Notes: generated from the letters alone by a model not told the origin. A stretch of 64,000 nt of DNA from Palsa-1392 sp038234295 (GCA_038234295.1 JBBSUP010000006.1:1-64000), one strand, 5' to 3'; positions 17,239 through 26,955 are shown, counted from the first letter of the stretch. Program-made: numbers and translations.

Positions 17239-18580
17239 CGGGAATGGACCGCTCCGGCATGTATACGTTCACATTCCGTTCTGCGCGCGGATTTGCCCTT
17301 ATTGCGCGTTCTACAAGGAGCGGGCGGATCCGGCACTGACGGGGCGGTTTTGCGAGGCGCTGGGGGCGGAATTGGGGCAGTTCTCCAGAGGCGGGAATGG
17401 GGGCGCCGCTGTAGACGCTTCGCTCTGCGAAGCGCGGGGGGAGGGACGCGATGTTATCGACGCCGACACCCGCGCCTCCCAGAGGGAGGCGTCTACAGGG
17501 GAGGTTCTTCGAGCGGAGACGATCTTCTTCGGCGGGGGGACGCCGACGGCGCTTTCGACGCCGCAGCTCGCCATCATCTTCGACGGCTTCGCGAGTTATC
17601 TCGATCTATCCGAACTCGCGGAATGGACCTTCGAGGCGAATCCCGGGAGCGTCTCGGAACGTAAAGCGCAGCTTCTGCGCGAACGCGGCGTGACCCGGAT
17701 TAGTCTTGGCGTGCAATCTTTCGACGACCCTCTGCTCCAGCTGCTCGGCCGCGAGCATTCAGCGGCGCAGGCCGTGGCGTCGTTCGAGCTTCTGCGGCGG
17801 GCCGGTTTCGAAAACCTGAACATCGATCTGATGTTTGGCCTCCCCGGGCAAACGCTCGCGCAGTGGCAGGAGACGCTGCGCCGCGCGATTGCGCTGCGGC
17901 CCGATCACATCTCGGCTTATTGCCTCACGTATGAGGAGGACACCGATTTTTTTCTGCGCCACGCGCGCGGGGAATTTCGGACCGACAACGACGCGGACGC
18001 CACCTTTTTCGAGACGACGACGGAGCTCTTGACGGCCGCGGGTTTTGCGCAATACGAGATCTCGAATTTCGCGCGGCCCGGCTTCGAATCGGTGCACAAT
18101 CGCGCTTACTGGCGCGGGGAAGATTATCTCGGGCTGGGGCCGAGTGCAGTTTCCACGCGCGGCCTGCGCCGCTGGCAAAACGTTTCGGATTATCGCGCTT
18201 ATTCCGACCGCGTCCTTGCGGGAGAAAGCGCCTCCACCGGTGACGAAATTCTCACCCCGGAAATGAAACGCGCGGAAGCGATCGCGCTTGGGTTACGGAC
18301 GCGCGCGGGCGTGCCTAACGAACTCGTGGCCGGCTGGCCGAACGAGGTCGCGGAGTTCGTCGGCCTCGGTCTGCTTCGGCGCGACGCCAGTCGCGTCGTG
18401 CTCACACGTTCCGGTCGGCTGCTCGCCGACTCCGTGGCGGAAGCGTCTACAGGGCACTACTCTTCTTCGCCGAGACCGGATTCGCCGGGATCGCTCTCGG
18501 GGCGGATGCCGTCTTCTTCCATCTTGCGGAGGACGTCGCTCATGTCGTCGACTTCTTCCCAGACTTCCTGGCTCACGTAG
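17198..18580 (+). CDS. hemW: HemW-like radical SAM protein with in-frame repeat insertion
   Basis: The protein has the HemW start HVYVHIPFCARICPYCAFY (Cys-x3-Cys-x2-Cys for the 4Fe-4S cluster), FFGGGTPTALS, ANPGS and GLPGQTLAQWQETL. HemW-type proteins are haem-binding radical SAM proteins related to coproporphyrinogen dehydrogenase. I prefer ATG 17198, which follows GAGGCGAGGGGCG; ATG 17210 is an alternative. Between the cluster region and FFGGGTPT, a 90-bp palindromic element adds about 30 extra residues in frame. A half element at 18436-18452 seems to have replaced the native end, so the frame runs about 40 codons further, antisense to the DUF151 gene. Confidence 0.85.
   Translation: MVDTMDGRRDDNCIGNGPLRHVYVHIPFCARICPYCAFYKERADPALTGRFCEALGAELGQFSRGGNGGAAVDASLCEARGEGRDVIDADTRASQREASTGEVLRAETIFFGGGTPTALSTPQLAIIFDGFASYLDLSELAEWTFEANPGSVSERKAQLLRERGVTRISLGVQSFDDPLLQLLGREHSAAQAVASFELLRRAGFENLNIDLMFGLPGQTLAQWQETLRRAIALRPDHISAYCLTYEEDTDFFLRHARGEFRTDNDADATFFETTTELLTAAGFAQYEISNFARPGFESVHNRAYWRGEDYLGLGPSAVSTRGLRRWQNVSDYRAYSDRVLAGESASTGDEILTPEMKRAEAIALGLRTRAGVPNELVAGWPNEVAEFVGLGLLRRDASRVVLTRSGRLLADSVAEASTGHYSSSPRPDSPGSLSGRMPSSSILRRTSLMSSTSSQTSWLT
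17409..17498. repeat. Palindromic element (CTGTAGACGCTTCGC family) inside hemW
   Basis: The element begins CTGTAGACGCTTCGCTCTGC and ends with GGAGGCGTCTACAG, the inverse of its start. It is 90 bp long, a multiple of three, with no stop in the hemW frame. Related copies lie at 27449, 29316-29401, 32809-32911, 44865-44940 and 63353-63461, nearly all between genes. The coding copy reads VDASLCEARG at one end and REAST at the other. Confidence 0.85.
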
Positions 18581-18948
18581 ATCTGCGCTTTTTGCTGCAC
18601 CGCCATCGCGATGCAATCGCTCGGGCGCCCGTCGAGCTCGATGATTTTTTTCTGCTGCAACTCGTTCTCCGCGCGAATGATCATGCGCGCGTAGTAGGTC
18701 GCGTTTTTGAGGTCGTTGATGATCACTCGCTCCACTTTCGCGCCGAGCGCGGTCATGAGGTGACCCATCAGATCATGAGTCAGCGGACGCTCTTTCATGG
18801 TCCCGCGCATGAACATCGTGATCGCGCTGCCGACACTCTGGTCAACGTAAATGATGAAGACTTTGTCGTTGTTCCCGAGGAAAACCGCGCAGCCGCCGCT
18901 CGTCGGCAAGACCGCGCGCACCTGCACCTCGATCACGGTTTTATTCAT
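18457..18948 (-). CDS. Bifunctional nuclease family protein (DUF151)
   Basis: The 163-residue protein fits DUF151: VFLGNNDKVFIIYVDQSVGS, RPLTHDLMGHLMTALGAKVE, YYARMIIR and LDGRPSDCIAMAV are family hallmarks. Some members were described as bifunctional nucleases. The C-terminus is strongly acidic. It converges on hemW, and 124 bp of the two genes overlap tail to tail, an arrangement that probably arose when hemW lost its native stop. Confidence 0.9.
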   Translation of the reverse strand: MNKTVIEVQVRAVLPTSGGCAVFLGNNDKVFIIYVDQSVGSAITMFMRGTMKERPLTHDLMGHLMTALGAKVERVIINDLKNATYYARMIIRAENELQQKKIIELDGRPSDCIAMAVQQKAQIYVSQEVWEEVDDMSDVLRKMEEDGIRPESDPGESGLGEEE

Positions 18949-19001
18949 CGAAACGATGCTACCCGAGGAGCAAAGAAAAACAAGAAACGGTGCGCTTGCG
19001 C

Positions 19002-19147
19002 GGTCATCCCGAGTGGAGCGTAGCGGAGCCGAGGGATCCCGTCGCGCGCTCGGACAGAGTCGCTGCCGCTCAGGATCCTCTGAGGCGGGGCTTCACGGAA
19101 ATCCCACGGGATCCCTCGGCTGCGCTGCGCTCCGCTCGGGATGACCG
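19002..19147. repeat. Palindromic element, GTCATCCCGAG family
   Basis: The left arm is GTCATCCCGAGTGGAGCGTA; the right arm ends TCCGCTCGGGATGACCG. The middle contains a second inverted pair (GGGATCCCGTC / CACGGGATCCC). It lies between the divergent DUF151 and speA genes and ends about 40 bp before the speA start. Confidence 0.8.
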
Positions 19148-19188
19148 CGTTTTTGCGGCCGCGCTGGATTTGTTTTTCCTCCGCTTGC

Positions 19189-21204
19189 ATGTCAGGCGCG
19201 CTGATTGAATATGCGTTTCTGCCTGTGCCTGCACCTGAAAAATCCAAGCCCGACTGGGATATTGAAGCCGCTATTTCCACCTACAATGTGGAGGGCTGGG
19301 GGACCGGATATTTTTCGGTCAACGCCGCGGGCAACGTCACCGCGAAGCCGCTAAAAGAGGCCGGCGGCTCGATCGACCTGCTCGAGGTGGTGGAGGAAGC
19401 GCGCGAGCGCGGCCTCAGTTTTCCGCTCGTGATTCGATTCCAGGATTTGCTCCGGCACCGGGTGGAAACGGTGAACAAATCTTTCCAGGCGGCGATGCAG
19501 GAATTCGGTTACCGCAACGACTATCGCGGGGTTTTCCCGATCAAGGTGAACCAGCTCCGCGAAGTGATCGAAGAGATCGTCGAGGCCGGTGCGCAATTTC
19601 ATTTCGGACTCGAAGCCGGGAGCAAGCCGGAGCTCGTCGCGGCGCTCGCGATGCATCAGGACCCGGAAAGCCTGATCATCTGCAACGGCTACAAGGATCG
19701 CGATTTTATTCGCATCGCAATGCTTGGCCGGAAGCTTGGGAAAAAGGTCATCATCGTGGTCGAGAAGCTCGAAGAGCTCGAGCAAACACTGCGCGTCGCG
19801 AAGGAGGCGGGGGTGGAGCCGATGATCGGCATTCGCGTGCGTCTGCATAGCAAGGGCGCGGGGAAGTGGACCACGAGCGGCGGCGAGAACGCGAAGTTTG
19901 GCCTGAGCACGACGAACCTGGTCGCGGCGAGCGAGATGCTCAAGAAGGAGGGGCTCGCGGATTGTCTGAAGCTCGTGCATTTCCATGTCGGCTCGCAGGT
20001 GCCCGACATCTCCACGATCAAGCGGGCCGTGCGCGAGGCGGCGCGCTATTACGCGAAGCTCTCGAAGATGGGGCACTCGTTAGGCTACCTCGACGTCGGC
20101 GGCGGGCTTGGGGTCGATTACGACGGCTCGCGGACCAGTTTCGATAGTTCCACGAATTACTCGCTCCAGGAATACTGCAACGACGTCGTTTACAACATCA
20201 TGGAGGTCTGCGACTCCGAGGGCGTCGCTCACCCCGCGATCGTGAGCGAGGGCGGGCGCGCGATCGTGGCGCATCACTCCGTGCTCGTGGTCGAGTCGTT
20301 TGGTTCGATCGAGAAAGACGTCCAGACGCGCAACATCGAGGCGACCGCAAGCGATCCGAAACCGCTCCGCGACATTGTCGAGGTGAAGGGGAAATTGAAG
20401 CGCGCGAACCGGATCGAGACGTTGCACGACGCGCAGCAGATCAAGGAAGAAGCGCAGCAGATGTTTAGTCTCGGGCTGCTCGATCTCGAGTCGAAAGCAA
20501 AGATCGAATCCGCCTATTGGCAGCTCGCCGCGCAGATCGTCGCCCTCCATCGCGGGCTGAAATATGTGCCCGAGGAAGTGAAGGAACTCGAGACGTCGTT
20601 AAGCGATCAATACATCTGCAACTTCTCGGTTTTCCAGTCGCTCCTCGATCATTGGGCGCTCGGCCAACTCTTCCCGATCATGCCGATCCATCGCCTCACG
20701 ACGCCGCCGGAACGCAACGCGACGCTCGTTGATATCACCTGCGATTCCGACGGGAAGATCAACAAGTTCATCGACCTCCAGGACGTGAAAGACACGCTCC
20801 CGCTGCACCGGATCGAGCAGGGGGAGATTTACTACCTCGGGGTTTTCCTCGTCGGCGCCTACCAGGACATCATGGGCGATCTACACAACCTCTTCGGGCG
20901 CGTGACTGAGGTGCATGTCTTCCTCGATGAAGATGAGGAGAGCGGTTGGTACATTGAAGAAGTGATCGAAGGGAGCACGATCGGCCAAGTGCTGGCGCTG
21001 ACGCAGTGGGATAAAATCGAGCTGATGCGGTTGGTGAAACGGCAAGTCGACGCCGCGATCAAGAGCGACCGGCTCCGGCCTAACGACGCCATGAAATTGC
21101 TCAACGACTACGAGCGCGGTTTGCAGGGTTACACCTACCTCTCGCTCGACGGCGCAAGCGCGCCGACGCCGGCGAATTCGGTGGCGGTCCCTTCGGTTAG
21201 CTGA
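19189..21204 (+). CDS. speA: Biosynthetic arginine decarboxylase
   Basis: I start at ATG 19189 (671 residues), because the upstream open frame is only the end of a repeat. SpeA is a PLP-dependent fold III decarboxylase that makes agmatine for polyamine synthesis. The PLP lysine motif VFPIKVNQLREVIEE is near residue 118. The sequence continues with GLEAGSKPELV, CNGYKD, HFHVGSQ, DVGGGLGVDYDG and SEGGRAIVAHHSV. Length and motif order match the family. No other polyamine gene is adjacent. Confidence 0.95.
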   Translation: MSGALIEYAFLPVPAPEKSKPDWDIEAAISTYNVEGWGTGYFSVNAAGNVTAKPLKEAGGSIDLLEVVEEARERGLSFPLVIRFQDLLRHRVETVNKSFQAAMQEFGYRNDYRGVFPIKVNQLREVIEEIVEAGAQFHFGLEAGSKPELVAALAMHQDPESLIICNGYKDRDFIRIAMLGRKLGKKVIIVVEKLEELEQTLRVAKEAGVEPMIGIRVRLHSKGAGKWTTSGGENAKFGLSTTNLVAASEMLKKEGLADCLKLVHFHVGSQVPDISTIKRAVREAARYYAKLSKMGHSLGYLDVGGGLGVDYDGSRTSFDSSTNYSLQEYCNDVVYNIMEVCDSEGVAHPAIVSEGGRAIVAHHSVLVVESFGSIEKDVQTRNIEATASDPKPLRDIVEVKGKLKRANRIETLHDAQQIKEEAQQMFSLGLLDLESKAKIESAYWQLAAQIVALHRGLKYVPEEVKELETSLSDQYICNFSVFQSLLDHWALGQLFPIMPIHRLTTPPERNATLVDITCDSDGKINKFIDLQDVKDTLPLHRIEQGEIYYLGVFLVGAYQDIMGDLHNLFGRVTEVHVFLDEDEESGWYIEEVIEGSTIGQVLALTQWDKIELMRLVKRQVDAAIKSDRLRPNDAMKLLNDYERGLQGYTYLSLDGASAPTPANSVAVPSVS

Positions 21205-21261
21205 TCGCGCCACGGAGTCGGCTGACAGCCCGTCGGCCCCGGAGTTCCTCCTGCTGCGCGT

Positions 21262-22914
21262 TTAGGATTTTCTGCGCGCGAGCAGGTGATCGAGACGACC
21301 GACGCGATACCAGCGGTAGCCATAGGCTTCGATCGCGATGCGGTGCTCGCCTTTCTCGTCCGCGCGCGATTCGTCATTGACGCGCAGGTTGGTGAGGATC
21401 GCGCCGCGCTCCTCTTTCAGCTTTAGCCGCACTTCCTTCGCTTTGGCGCAAAAGTTGTGCAGCACGAGCAGGGCATTGCCTTTCCATTCGTAGCGCAGCG
21501 CGAGCACGCCGGGTGCGCCGGTTTTCACGCGGGTCCATTCGCCCCACCCGATCTCCGGGCATTCTTTGCGCAACCGGATCATGCCGGCCATCCAATTGAG
21601 GAGCGAATCATCTTCGCGCCGCTGCGCATCGACGTTCACCGTCTCGCAGCCAAAGGGCCCTCGATCCAGCACCGGGCGGATGGTTTTCTCGGCGGAGGAG
21701 AAACCGCCCTGCGGCCCATCCGACCAGGGCATGGGGGTGCGGACGGCGTTCCGTTCCTTGAGCGAAAGATCGTCACCCATGCCGATCTCGTCGCCGTAGC
21801 GCAGCACCGGCGTGCCCGGGAGCGCGAAGAGCAGGCTGTAGGCGAGCTCGATCTGGGCGCGGTTGCCGAGCATCGGCGCGAGTCGCCGGCGGATACCGCG
21901 ATCGTAGAGCTGCATGCGCGGTTCGGGGCCGAATTTCGCGAAGACTTTCTCCCGCTGGCTTTTCGTTAGGCGACCGAGATCGAGCTCGTCGTGGTTGCGC
22001 AAAAACTGCGCCCACTGCGCCGAAGGCGGAAGCTCGCGCGTCGCTTTCAGCGCGTCTGCGAGCGGCTCGATGTCCTCTGAGGCGAGCGCGTAGAAGAGAT
22101 GCTGATTCACATAAAAGTTGAACATCATGTGAATGCCGTCGCCGCTTTCGCCGAAGTATTTCTTGTTCTCCTCCGGGAGCACGTTGGCTTCGCCGAGGAG
22201 GATGGCGTCGCCGCAACGCCACTGCAGGAACTTCCGAAACTCCTCGAGATATTCGAAGTGCTGGACGCTCTTCTTCCCGGGATGCGTGCTCTCGATCACG
22301 AACGGCACTGCGTCGACGCGGAACCCCGCCACTCCGAGCTGGAGCCAGTAACCCATGATGCGCCGCACCTCCGTCCGCACCTCCGGGTTATCCATGTTCA
22401 GGTCCGGCTGGAAATCGTAAAACCGGTGGTAATAATAAGCCTTCGCCTCCGGGTCGCGCGTCCAGGTCGCGTCCTGCACGCCGGGAAAAACCATCCCTTT
22501 GTTCCAACCCGGCGGGCGCTTCTTCGACCAGATATACCAGTCGCGGTGTTTGGCTGATTGATCCGCGCGGGCGCGTTGAAACCATTCGTGCCGATCGGAG
22601 GTATGGTTCACCACCAGGTCGATGATGACTTTCATCCCGCGCTCATTCGCCTGGTGCATGAACTCGACGAAATCGCCGTGGGAACCATGCCGCGGATCGA
22701 CGCCGTAGAAATCGGCGATGTCGTAACCGTTATCGCGATTGGGCGTAGGATAAAACGGCGCCAACCAGATCGTTTCGACTCCGATGGAATCCAGATAATC
22801 GAGCCGGCGCATCAGCCCTTCGAAGTCGCCGATTCCGTCGCCGTTCGCGTCCATGAAGGTCTCGACATCGAGGCTGTAGATAACGGTGTTTTTGTACCAG
22901 AGGTCTTCGATCAT
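21262..22914 (-). CDS. GH13 alpha-amylase family enzyme, trehalose synthase-like
   Basis: The 550-residue protein has the GH13 barrel. The motifs are IDLVVNHTSD, GFRVDAVP with nucleophile D201, ILLGEANV with acid/base E242, and LRNHDELD with D309. The opening WYKNTVIYSLDVETFMDANG and the NHDELDLGRL segment are typical of the TreS/GH13_16 group, which interconverts maltose and trehalose. A maltokinase domain is absent and no other glycogen or trehalose gene is nearby, so substrate is inferred. No signal peptide is seen, so it is cytoplasmic. A C-terminal beta domain ends in EAYGYRWYRVG. Confidence 0.85.
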   Translation of the reverse strand: MIEDLWYKNTVIYSLDVETFMDANGDGIGDFEGLMRRLDYLDSIGVETIWLAPFYPTPNRDNGYDIADFYGVDPRHGSHGDFVEFMHQANERGMKVIIDLVVNHTSDRHEWFQRARADQSAKHRDWYIWSKKRPPGWNKGMVFPGVQDATWTRDPEAKAYYYHRFYDFQPDLNMDNPEVRTEVRRIMGYWLQLGVAGFRVDAVPFVIESTHPGKKSVQHFEYLEEFRKFLQWRCGDAILLGEANVLPEENKKYFGESGDGIHMMFNFYVNQHLFYALASEDIEPLADALKATRELPPSAQWAQFLRNHDELDLGRLTKSQREKVFAKFGPEPRMQLYDRGIRRRLAPMLGNRAQIELAYSLLFALPGTPVLRYGDEIGMGDDLSLKERNAVRTPMPWSDGPQGGFSSAEKTIRPVLDRGPFGCETVNVDAQRREDDSLLNWMAGMIRLRKECPEIGWGEWTRVKTGAPGVLALRYEWKGNALLVLHNFCAKAKEVRLKLKEERGAILTNLRVNDESRADEKGEHRIAIEAYGYRWYRVGRLDHLLARRKS

Positions 22915-23176
22915 ACGTGTTCCTTATCCGCGCATGCTCGGCGCGCAATCGTGCCAGCCACGGTTGCGCACCCCAGTTGCGGATCGCGATCGATGGCCAC
23001 AGGAATTGGGAGCGACCTAAAAAGAGGTGCGCGAGCGTCGCCCGCGCGAAACCGGACTCGCGGCAGCGAGTCCCCTCTGGTGGGACGATCCGCTCGTCGA
23101 CGGCGCCCGCGCCGGGCTCGTGCTCGGCGAAGGCGCGTCCTTCCAGAGGAACCTGCTTCTGCCGGTCCGCGCCGTC

Positions 23177-24952
23177 CTATTGCAGGTTGTAAACTTCCAC
23201 CAAAGCGACGCCGTTGCCGAGCTCGGTCCCCCGCACGACTGCGGTGTAGTTGCCGGGCGTGAGCGCGCGGATGATCGCTGACTCGAAGACGTTCGTGGGC
23301 GCGAGGCCGGTCGACGCGATGAGACCTTCCTGCGTTTCCTGCCAGTTGTTATTGCTCCGGATGATCGTGCCGTTCCCGTCGTAGAGATCGAGGGTCGGAT
23401 CGGATAACGGATGGGCCACGCCGGCATCGGCGAGAGACGGCCCGAGCGCGCGCACGACCACGGTATCGCTGCCGCCGTTCCCGATGATGAAGCCGGCGAT
23501 CAAGACATTGTCGCCGCCGCTGACGAAGCCGCGCGTGCTCGTGTTCGCGAGGACCGAAGCACCAGCGCTGTCGAGGTCGTACGCCTCGACCAGGCCAATG
23601 CCGGTGCCGCTGTTTTGCCCGCTCAAAATGACGGTATAAGTGCCCGGATCGAGCGTGACGAGGATAGCCGACTCGAGGTCGTTGGTCGGGGCGAGGGTGG
23701 TCGCAGTAATCGCGGCCTTCTGCGTGTCTTTCCAATTGTCGTTGCTCTGGACGAGGGCGCCGCCTTGATAAATTTCGAGCTTCGGATCAGCGAGCACGCC
23801 GGTGAGCGTGCCGTCGTCGGAGAGCGACGGCCCGAGGCCGCGGACGATCACTTGTTTCGGCGCGGTGCCGCTGATGATGAGGCCGCCGATGAGGACGTTG
23901 TCATCTGTCCCGACATTCAGGCGCGCGGAGAGATTTAAGGCCTGTGCTTGGGGCGTCGCAGTGCCGTTGAGCAGATCGAACGCCGCTTGCGCGATCTGGA
24001 AATGCCCCGCGGTGGTCGGGTGCAGATCGTCCCAGAAAAGATACTGATCGGGATCGACGCTTTGCCCTTGCGCGCTATCGGTGATGTTCGTGAACCCATA
24101 GTCATCCGGGTTGGCGGCGAGACGGTAGAAGAGTCCGTAAATGTCGAGGCGATAGAGCGTAATCGTGATCCCTTCATCGGCCAGCGTGGCGACGGTGGCG
24201 TCGAGATCGGCGTTGAGTTTGACGCGATATTTTGAGGAGGCAGCGTTCAACGCGGCCGCGGTTTCAGGGTCGTCCTTGTAATGCGGCACAAGCCCGAGCG
24301 GCGGAACATTCGGCACCAGAAGCGAACGCGCCCCCGCTTCGGCAAGACGCTGCACTAGGGCAGCCACGTTCGCGGCCGTGGCGTTGACGTTGGCGTCGCT
24401 GTCATCATCGAAAAGATCGTTTCCACCACCCCAGACGATGTAGAGCGCGGCGGCATCGGGCGTTTGCGCGCCGAGATAATCGTCGACCTGCAGGCCGAGA
24501 TTATCGACATCAACGGTCAGATCGCCGCCGCCAAACGGATCGATGTTTGAGATGACCGTCCGCTCCGTCGTGCCGCCCGCGGTGGTCGCGCCGCCGAAGG
24601 CGTAGTCGGTGCCGCCGTCGAGGCTGTTCGTGATCGCGCCCGTGCTGAGGTTGAGAAAATCGCGCTCGAGCTGCTCGTGCCAGGTACCCGCGTAGGTGTC
24701 GGAGCCCGGGTCGGTGTCGGAGCTGTTCGTGAAACGGCCGTCGCTGTAGTTGTACGCGCCGCCGGGAAAGCTGATGTTGTATTGATCCTCCAGACGATGA
24801 CGGATGTTGCCGTCGTCGGAGAGGCTGTCGCCGAAAAGGACGACTTGGGTGAAATCAGGGACAGCCGCGAAGCCGCGTGGGACGAAGGCAAGGGCCAGAG
24901 CGAAGAGGAGAAGAGGAAGGAAAAGACGGCGAGCAGAGGAGGTGGTTTTCAT
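23177..24952 (-). CDS. Secreted GDSL/SGNH esterase with two C-terminal beta modules
   Basis: The protein has a signal peptide (MKTTSSARRLFLPLLLFALA...RGFA). Its GDSL block is VVLFGDSLSDDGN with Ser43. Further SGNH blocks are WGGGNDLF and a C-terminal DDLHPTTAG near residue 308, so the Ser/Asp/His set is complete. Two tandem repeats of ~130 residues follow. Each has DNVLIxGxII, VRxLGPSLxD, a DP-LxxYxG strand, NDNW or NNNW, LAPTNxxESAI and a final G(I/V)xLVE(A/V)Y. I know this module from verrucomicrobial secreted proteins; its ligand is unknown. The likely role is extracellular ester hydrolysis. Confidence 0.85.
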   Translation of the reverse strand: MKTTSSARRLFLPLLLFALALAFVPRGFAAVPDFTQVVLFGDSLSDDGNIRHRLEDQYNISFPGGAYNYSDGRFTNSSDTDPGSDTYAGTWHEQLERDFLNLSTGAITNSLDGGTDYAFGGATTAGGTTERTVISNIDPFGGGDLTVDVDNLGLQVDDYLGAQTPDAAALYIVWGGGNDLFDDDSDANVNATAANVAALVQRLAEAGARSLLVPNVPPLGLVPHYKDDPETAAALNAASSKYRVKLNADLDATVATLADEGITITLYRLDIYGLFYRLAANPDDYGFTNITDSAQGQSVDPDQYLFWDDLHPTTAGHFQIAQAAFDLLNGTATPQAQALNLSARLNVGTDDNVLIGGLIISGTAPKQVIVRGLGPSLSDDGTLTGVLADPKLEIYQGGALVQSNDNWKDTQKAAITATTLAPTNDLESAILVTLDPGTYTVILSGQNSGTGIGLVEAYDLDSAGASVLANTSTRGFVSGGDNVLIAGFIIGNGGSDTVVVRALGPSLADAGVAHPLSDPTLDLYDGNGTIIRSNNNWQETQEGLIASTGLAPTNVFESAIIRALTPGNYTAVVRGTELGNGVALVEVYNLQ

Positions 24953-25073
24953 AGTTTTGATGAGTTGATGCTGGGCGGAAGCGGAAACTGGACGCGCGGA
25001 AGCGCGTCCTACCGGACAATTGCAGACGCGTGGTGTGAGCGCTTATTCAGCAAGAAGCGCGCAAAGCCGAGAA

Positions 25074-26753
25074 TTACTTCTTCCCTTGGCCCGGCCGGTA
25101 ATCTTCCTCGGCGGCTTCGAACGCTTTCTCGAGGCCGACCATGTCTTCGCCGGGGCGGAGACTGTCGAAGGCTTCGGATTCGCGCTTCAGCTCTTCCTCG
25201 GAATAATTCGCGGCCTTGATCGAGAGACCGATACGGCGCTCGACCTTGTCGACTTTGATCACGCGGGCTTCGACTTCCTGGCCGACCTTGAGCACGTCTT
25301 TCACTTTCGCGACGTGATCTTCGCTGAGCTGCGAGATGTGGACGAGACCGTCGATGTCATCCTGCAACTGCACGAACGCGCCAAAGCTGGCGAGCTTCGT
25401 GACCTTGCCGGTAACGAGATCGCCGATCTTGTATTTCTCGTCGATGTTCTTCCACGGATCGTCGGAGAGCTGTTTGATGCCGAGGCTGATCCGCTGATTC
25501 GTCTTGTCGATGTCGATGACTTCGGCTTCGACTTCCTCGCCCTTCTTCAACATCTCCATCGGATGATTGATTTTGCGGGTCCAAGAGAGATCGGAGACGT
25601 GGATCATGCCGTCGATGCCGTCTTCTAGTTCCACGAACGCGCCATAAGCGGTCATGTTGCGGATCTCGCCCTTCACGCGGCTGCCGATGGTGAATTTCTT
25701 CTCGATCTCGTCCCACGGGTTCTGTTCGAGCTGGCGCAGGCCTAACGAAATCTTCTGCTCTTCCTTGTTCACGCCGAGGACAACAGCCTCGACCTCCTGG
25801 CCCTGGGTGAGGACGTCGGACGGACGCATGATGCGCTTCGTCCAGGACAACTCGGAGACGTGGATGAGGCCTTCGACGCCCTCTTCGAGTTCCACGAACG
25901 CGCCGTAAGGCACGAGGTTCGTGATCTTGCCTTTGACCTTCTGGCCGGCGGGGAAACGCTCTTCGATCTGGTCCCACGGATTCTTCTGGGTCTGCTTCAG
26001 GCCTAACGAGACGCGCTCTTTTTCCTTGTTGATGTCGAGCACGAGGACGGAAACGTCCTGACCGACCTTGAGGAGTTCGCTCGGGTGACCGAGACGGCCC
26101 CAGGTCATGTCGGTGATGTGGAGCAATCCATCCATGCCGCCGAGGTCGATGAAGGCGCCGAAGTCGGTGAGGTTCTTCACCGCGCCGGTGACGGTGTCGC
26201 CGACCTTCACGCTCTCGAGGAACTTCTGGCGTTTCTCGCTCCGCTCCTGCTCGATGAGCTCGCGGCGGCTGAGGACCACGTTGCGGCGGTCGTCGTTAAT
26301 TTTGACGATCTTGAAATCATAGGTGTTGCCGACGAACTGCTGGAGGTCGCGCGGCGGGATGATGTCGATCTGCGAGGCGGGAAGAAAAGCTTCGACGCCG
26401 ATGTTGACCATGAGTCCGCCCTTCACGACGGATTTCACTTTGCCCTTGATGAGACCGTCGCCGGCAAAAACCTGGGCGATCTTGTTCCAGTTCTGGCGAT
26501 AGGCGGCTTTCTCTTTCGAGAGGACAACCATGCCTTCGTCGTTCTCAAGGCGCTCGAGGAGCACTTCGACTTCGTCGCCGACTTCGAGCGAATCGATATC
26601 GTCGAACTCGTTCGTCGGGATCACGCCCTCCGATTTATAACCAATATCAACGAGCACTTCGCGCGGGCGAATTTCCAGAATGCGGCCCTTCACGATGCTG
26701 CCTTCTTTGAAGTCGGGCATCGACTTCGACATCAAATCCTGCATTTGCAACAT
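25074..26753 (-). CDS. rpsA: 30S ribosomal protein S1
   Basis: The 559-residue protein contains six S1 RNA-binding domains, visible as repeated KGRI/KGKV...GVIPTNEF, GAFIDLGGMDGLLHI, YGAFVELEEGVEGLIHVSEL, YGAFVELEDGIDGMIHVSDL and FGAFVQLQDDIDGLVHISQL. The length matches S1 of Gram-negative bacteria. S1 anchors mRNA to the 30S subunit during initiation. Two GCCTAACG octamers occur at equivalent places in adjacent S1 repeats (25740 and 26001), both encoding the Ser-Leu-Gly-Leu (K)Q segment on the minus strand. Confidence 0.97.
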   Translation of the reverse strand: MLQMQDLMSKSMPDFKEGSIVKGRILEIRPREVLVDIGYKSEGVIPTNEFDDIDSLEVGDEVEVLLERLENDEGMVVLSKEKAAYRQNWNKIAQVFAGDGLIKGKVKSVVKGGLMVNIGVEAFLPASQIDIIPPRDLQQFVGNTYDFKIVKINDDRRNVVLSRRELIEQERSEKRQKFLESVKVGDTVTGAVKNLTDFGAFIDLGGMDGLLHITDMTWGRLGHPSELLKVGQDVSVLVLDINKEKERVSLGLKQTQKNPWDQIEERFPAGQKVKGKITNLVPYGAFVELEEGVEGLIHVSELSWTKRIMRPSDVLTQGQEVEAVVLGVNKEEQKISLGLRQLEQNPWDEIEKKFTIGSRVKGEIRNMTAYGAFVELEDGIDGMIHVSDLSWTRKINHPMEMLKKGEEVEAEVIDIDKTNQRISLGIKQLSDDPWKNIDEKYKIGDLVTGKVTKLASFGAFVQLQDDIDGLVHISQLSEDHVAKVKDVLKVGQEVEARVIKVDKVERRIGLSIKAANYSEEELKRESEAFDSLRPGEDMVGLEKAFEAAEEDYRPGQGKK

Positions 26754-26955
26754 AACGGTGGTGGGCCCTTCCAGACGACGCGGGGATCGGTGGTTAAAGC
26801 AGCAACGTTTATCGTCGCTGCTCCCGCAGAAAGGGTGGGGAAAGTAGTCAGGTTCTCGGGTGCGGTCAACTGGCGCGCACGCGGTTCGTTTCCGGGACGA
26901 CTGTCAGCACGGTTTTCGCGATTCGTTTATCCAGGCGCTGCGGCTATCTTCCGGG

